Source: Streptacidiphilus sp041262525 (GTDB taxonomy: Bacteria > Actinomycetota > Actinomycetes > Streptomycetales > Streptomycetaceae). From it: a stretch of 64,000 bases of DNA. Positions 61,109 through 64,000 of the stretch are shown piece by piece. A program made the translations under genes and the position numbers. Positions within the stretch are counted from its first letter, which is position 1; each line of letters starts with the position of its first letter. Location of the stretch: contig NZ_JBGCCK010000033.1 in NCBI RefSeq assembly GCF_041262525.1, positions 1 through 64,000 on the forward strand, written 5' to 3'. Under the pieces are notes generated by a model. The model had not been told where the DNA came from and did no database searches. It worked only from the letters and a program-made list of their open reading frames with translations.

Positions 61109-61855
61109 ATGCTCCGCTCGAAGCCCGGCCGCTCGGAGTTCAGCCGCGCACACTGGCTCCTCACCGCCGCTGCCGCCCTGGTGCTCGGCCTCACCACCGT
61201 CGCCTCCGCGGACAGCGCCGGAGGCGCGGGCAGGGAAAGCCTGGCCCCGGCGCCCCACAGCGCAGCGCGCCACGCGACGGCCGCCACCGCGGACTCCCCT
61301 TGCGGCTTCACCGCGTCCGTCCCGGCGGACCGGTTCAAGGGCATCCCGGTCTTCGACGCGAAGAAGGCGGCCGAGCCCTTCACGGTGAAGCTGCACACCA
61401 GCCAGGGCCAGATCACCTTCCGGGCGCTGACCGCCCAGGCCCCGTGCACCACCTTCTCGTTCCGCTTCCTGGCCCAGCACGGCTTCTACGACCGCACCCA
61501 CTGCCACCGCCTGACGACCCAACGGATCTACGTGCTCCAGTGCGGCGACCCGACCGGCACCGGCAGCGGCGCACCCGGCTACTCCTTCAACGACGAGAAC
61601 CTGACCGGCGCCACCTACCCGGCCGGCACGGTGGCCATGGCCAACGCCGGCCCGAACACCAATGGCAGCCAGTTCTTCTTCGTCTGGAAGGACACCAAGC
61701 TCTCCCCGGCCTACACGCCCTTCGCCCGGGTCACGGGCGGCATGGACGTCCTCCTCAAGATCGCCGCCGGCGGCGAGGACGACCAGAACGGCCCCGGCGA
61801 CGGCTTCCCGACCCTCCCCGTCGACATCCACCACGCGGCGGTCAGCCGGAACTGA
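61109..61855 (+). CDS. Secreted cyclophilin-type peptidyl-prolyl isomerase
   Basis: 248 residues, ATG eight bases after GGAGG. A Sec signal or single N-terminal anchor (LLTAAAALVLGLTTVASADS) precedes the cyclophilin barrel: FTVKLHTSQGQITFRALTAQ, then FYDRTHCHRLTTQRIYVLQC, GDPTGTGSGAPGYSFNDEN, GTVAMANAGPNTNGSQFFFV and PFARVTGGMDVL. The catalytic Arg appears in HCHRLTT and Gln/Phe in GSQFFF. It would catalyse folding of exported proteins. Four Cys allow disulfides. It converges on and overlaps by 14 bases the next gene. Confidence 0.92.
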   Translation: MLRSKPGRSEFSRAHWLLTAAAALVLGLTTVASADSAGGAGRESLAPAPHSAARHATAATADSPCGFTASVPADRFKGIPVFDAKKAAEPFTVKLHTSQGQITFRALTAQAPCTTFSFRFLAQHGFYDRTHCHRLTTQRIYVLQCGDPTGTGSGAPGYSFNDENLTGATYPAGTVAMANAGPNTNGSQFFFVWKDTKLSPAYTPFARVTGGMDVLLKIAAGGEDDQNGPGDGFPTLPVDIHHAAVSRN

Positions 61856-62813
61856 CGCCGCGTCGGCCGCGTCTCCCCACCGCCCGCGCGGCGCGGTACT
61901 CGCGCAGCAGCAGGGCGAGGGCGGCGGGGAGGGGCGGGCCGAAGGGGGCGCGCAGCAGGGCTGCGCCCTTGGCGGTGGCCGCGGCGGCGGTGAGGTCGTC
62001 GAGGGCGATGAGGGTGCGGACCATCGGGCGGTTGGCGGGTGGGGTGAGGGCGAGGAGGGTGCGGCCTCTGTCGAGGCTCGTGCGCGCCAGGGTGAGGAGG
62101 TGGGCCAGGAGGGCGCGGGTCGCCGGGGTGTCCTGGGCCGTGGCGAGGTCCTCGCGGGTGACGCCGAACTCCTTGAGGGTGTCGAGCGGGACGGTCAGCC
62201 GGTCGGCCGCGAGGTCCTCGGCCAGGTCGGTGACGAAGTCGAGGCGCTGGCTGCCGTCGATATAGGCGCGGCAGGCGGCGCGGACCTCGGCGGTGGGCGG
62301 GGCGAGCAGGCAGGCGACGACCATCAGCGCGGGGAGCGAGTACGCGTCCAGGTAGGCCTGGTAGTCCGCCTCCGTCCTGAAGCCCACGAAGTCGAGGTCG
62401 GCGAGCGCCGTGTCCAGGAAGGCCTCGGCATGCTCGCGCAGCGCCGGGTGGGCGTCCGCGCTGTGGGCGAGCGCCCGGACCAGCGGGGAGTCGGCGCGCG
62501 CCGACCCGGCGAGCGCCGCGCGGACGGCGTGCTCCCAGACCCGGTAGGCCTCGCGCCGCCCGGCGAGCGGCCCCGAGTCGAGCAGGTTGTCGGTGTGGTG
62601 CATGAACGCCGTCGCGACCAGGACGTGAGGCACCAGCTCCGGCGGCACGAGCAGCCGGACCGCGAGATACGCCTCGCGCTTGAAGCGCGCCACCGCTCGG
62701 CGCTGCGCGGTGTAGTCCGCGCGCAGCGCGGGGTCGGTGACGCGGGCGGCGTCGAGCGCGCGGTCCCAGCTGTTCCAGGGTTTCGAGGGTTTCCAGGGCT
62801 TCCAGAGGGTCAC
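61842..62813 (-). CDS. Squalene/phytoene synthase-family protein
   Basis: 323 residues from a GTG. The all-helical isoprenoid-synthase fold is shown by ADYTAQRRAVARFKREAYLA, the Asp motif MHHTDNLLDSG, and the second Asp-rich motif RLDFVTDLAEDLAADRL. The helix before it, YIDGSQ, and the Gly/Ala-rich C-terminal helices fit as well. It would join or rearrange prenyl diphosphates. The first 16 residues are an odd Trp-Lys-Pro repeat encoded by a 9-base tandem repeat. It stands next to a DinB gene, not in a hopanoid or carotenoid cluster, so the product is unclear. The 3' end overlaps the convergent cyclophilin gene. Confidence 0.85.
   Translation of the reverse strand: MTLWKPWKPSKPWNSWDRALDAARVTDPALRADYTAQRRAVARFKREAYLAVRLLVPPELVPHVLVATAFMHHTDNLLDSGPLAGRREAYRVWEHAVRAALAGSARADSPLVRALAHSADAHPALREHAEAFLDTALADLDFVGFRTEADYQAYLDAYSLPALMVVACLLAPPTAEVRAACRAYIDGSQRLDFVTDLAEDLAADRLTVPLDTLKEFGVTREDLATAQDTPATRALLAHLLTLARTSLDRGRTLLALTPPANRPMVRTLIALDDLTAAAATAKGAALLRAPFGPPLPAALALLLREYRAARAVGRRGRRGVSSG
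62769..62804 (-). repeat. Nine-base tandem repeat inside a coding start
   Basis: Four units (TGGAAGCCC, TGGAAACCC, TCGAAACCC, TGGAACAGC on the minus strand) encode WKP-WKP-SKP-WNS at the N-terminus of the synthase-family protein. A slippage-type expansion is probable. Confidence 0.7.
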
Positions 62814-62819
62814 GGGGGC

Positions 62820-63458
62820 TCAGCTTGGCAGAGACGACCCGTCCAGGTCGCGCCACAGGTCGCGGAGGAGGGCGATCTCGGCGCCGTGGTGGAGCAGTTC
62901 CTGGTTGACCCACCACACCGTCTCGATGAACGGGTCCTCAGGGTCGCTGCCGTTCGGGTAGGTGCTGTGGCCGATCTTGTCGAGCGTCGCATCGTCCGCG
63001 ACGCTCAGCAGCGCGTCGCGCCACGCCTCCGCCGCCGTGTCGAACATGACCGCCGCGTCGGCCGCGTCACCGGCGGCGTGGAAGTCATCGCGGGTGAGGC
63101 GGTGGCTGCCGTTGGTGTGGTCGGCGCGGAGAGCCAGCATCTCGGCGAGGTGGCTGAGCCGCCAGGCGATGGTGGTGAACGGCGGCGGGGTCGGATGCAC
63201 CGGTGCCGTGTCGCGGCCCCACCGCCCCGCCCCGACGAGCAGTGTCGCCCCGCGCCCCGGGGCCGCCGTGGCGCGCGGGCGGACGGACCAGCAGCCGGGC
63301 ACCGGCTCCCACAGGTACTCGGCGTCCGTCATCGGCGGGACCTCGATGTCCAGGCCGTTGCCGCTGTTGACGAAGGGCCCGCCCATCCGGTCGGTGAGAC
63401 GCTTGCGGGCGAAGTCGTACTGGTCGAGCAGCGGGGTGAGCCGGACCGGGGTCGCCAT
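62820..63458 (-). CDS. DinB-family protein
   Basis: 212 residues. A four-helix DinB/DUF664-type fold is indicated by TPLLDQYDFARKRLTDRM, IAWRLSHLAEMLALRADHTN and WVNQELLHHGAEIALLRDL. The His residues in SHLAEM and LLHHGAEI are the metal ligands. Relatives include mycothiol-dependent enzymes. An insertion of about 25 residues after WSVRPRATAAP is unusual. It ends six bases before the GTG of the synthase-family gene and is surely in its operon. Confidence 0.85.
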   Translation of the reverse strand: MATPVRLTPLLDQYDFARKRLTDRMGGPFVNSGNGLDIEVPPMTDAEYLWEPVPGCWSVRPRATAAPGRGATLLVGAGRWGRDTAPVHPTPPPFTTIAWRLSHLAEMLALRADHTNGSHRLTRDDFHAAGDAADAAVMFDTAAEAWRDALLSVADDATLDKIGHSTYPNGSDPEDPFIETVWWVNQELLHHGAEIALLRDLWRDLDGSSLPS

Positions 63459-64000
63459 CGAAGTTCCGCTCCGTTCTTGAGTGATGGCGTCAGGTTGTCA
63501 CGGCCTGTCGCGGCCGCCCAGGCATTTTCCGAGCGGCGGGGACTCCGCCGGCACCGCACCGATGGTGATCGATAAGGTCACAGCCGCGCAGAGCACGATC
63601 AGCCAGGCGAGGGATCCACCGAGCCGCTCCCCCTCAGCGGTCGAAACACCTCCGCTCGCGTTCCCCATCGACTCCGGAACCGCACCAGTAGTCGGTCAAC
63701 GCGCGTTGAGCTGGCCACTCTTGATGATCAATCACATTTCACCGGGACGTAACAATCCATCCCCCACCCCTTCCTACGCAGACGCTGTTGACCACGCAAT
63801 GACAATTCTGCTTTGCTACACCACGGCCAGTGGTGCACCCACGCGTCTGCAACATACGACCCCCCGTCAGTTCTCACGGTCGGCGCCACCTTTCTTCCCC
63901 CCGTCTGCATCCGGACGGGCGTTCTGCGTGCAGGGATCCACCGCCCGCCGTCCCCGGCAGGGCGGCCAGCAGAGTGCAGAGAGGACCCACCTCACATGGG
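63459..64000. other. Gene-free right edge with AT-richer promoter-like region
   Basis: 542 bases with no convincing gene. From 63690 to 63850 the sequence is AT-richer than the rest of the window (for example ATTTCACCGGGACGTAACAA and GTTGACCACGCAATGACAAT), typical of a long control region. The window ends with GAGAGGACCCACCTCACATG; this ATG (63996) may start a plus-strand gene outside the window. Confidence 0.45.

Noticed and set aside
61662..63575. A 637-residue plus-strand frame covering the synthase-family and DinB genes.
   Set aside because: Gly/Val/Arg-rich with no domain; the opposite strand encodes two recognisable families.
1..64000. CRISPR arrays, tRNA, rRNA, riboswitches or a complete prophage.
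   Set aside because: No regularly spaced repeats, cloverleaf-like sequences, conserved rRNA stretches or phage structural genes were seen; a covariance-model scan would be needed to exclude small RNAs.

Overview
The window is high-GC actinomycete DNA with GTG/TTG starts, ATGA/GTGA gene overlaps, TAGRRT-type -10 boxes and many secreted glycoside hydrolases. Other family-level signs are SpoIIE-type phosphatases with GAF domains, anti-sigma-like ATPases, a LAETG sortase substrate, a likely DasR operator and a sugar ABC importer lacking its own ATPase. Together these point to a Streptomyces-like organism (Streptomycetaceae or a close relative). I saw no rRNA, tRNA, CRISPR array or intact phage.

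Layout. 0-8.7 kb: a P450 relic, an alpha/beta hydrolase, three secreted SH3b proteins (one with a CHAP domain), a two-component pair, a Tat-exported FAD oxidase and a broken L,D-transpeptidase. 8.8-28.7 kb: a large, apparently complete L-fucose regulon, the core of the window. 29-36 kb: a LAETG surface protein, an Ala-rich protein and a CtpI-like P-type ATPase of 1530 residues. 36.6-39.4 kb: a GAF/PAS/PP2C phosphatase and an RsbW-like ATPase. 39.4-51.6 kb: a decayed zone holding relics of a DUF1801 protein, MgtA, a thioredoxin-fold protein, a DUF4277-type transposase, an AA10 LPMO and a LysR regulator. These lie among intact genes: GH27 alpha-galactosidase, AraC regulator, GH29 fucosidase, two more two-component systems and a hydrolase. 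51.8-64 kb: a GH18 protein behind a DasR-like site, housekeeping-like small genes, a 1306-residue PAS/GAF/PP2C/ATPase regulator, a cyclophilin, a squalene/phytoene-synthase-family protein and a DinB protein.

The fucose system reads as three transcription units around two regulators. One minus-strand operon (22451 to 17937) encodes a lipoprotein binding protein, two permeases and a cytosolic GH29 fucosidase. A second minus-strand operon (16815 to 8781) encodes a diketo-acid hydrolase, a fuconate-dehydratase-like enolase, an SDR, an aldo/keto reductase, LutA, LutB, LutC, a mutarotase and a lactonase. A plus-strand unit (22621 to 28694) encodes a ROK regulator and two paralogous secreted GH29-like proteins. 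The enzymes match a non-phosphorylative route ending in pyruvate plus L-lactate, and the embedded LutABC genes would convert the lactate to pyruvate. A FadR/GntR regulator stands between the operons. Three copies of a TCATCNGAT motif flank its promoter and the catabolic promoter. A second motif, AGTGCGAC(G/A)A, lies in the transporter promoter and beside the promoter of the secreted pair, and is a candidate ROK operator.

At least nine genes are truncated, internally deleted or frameshifted, most of them between 39 and 52 kb, which suggests a chromosome-arm or accessory region undergoing deletion-driven decay.
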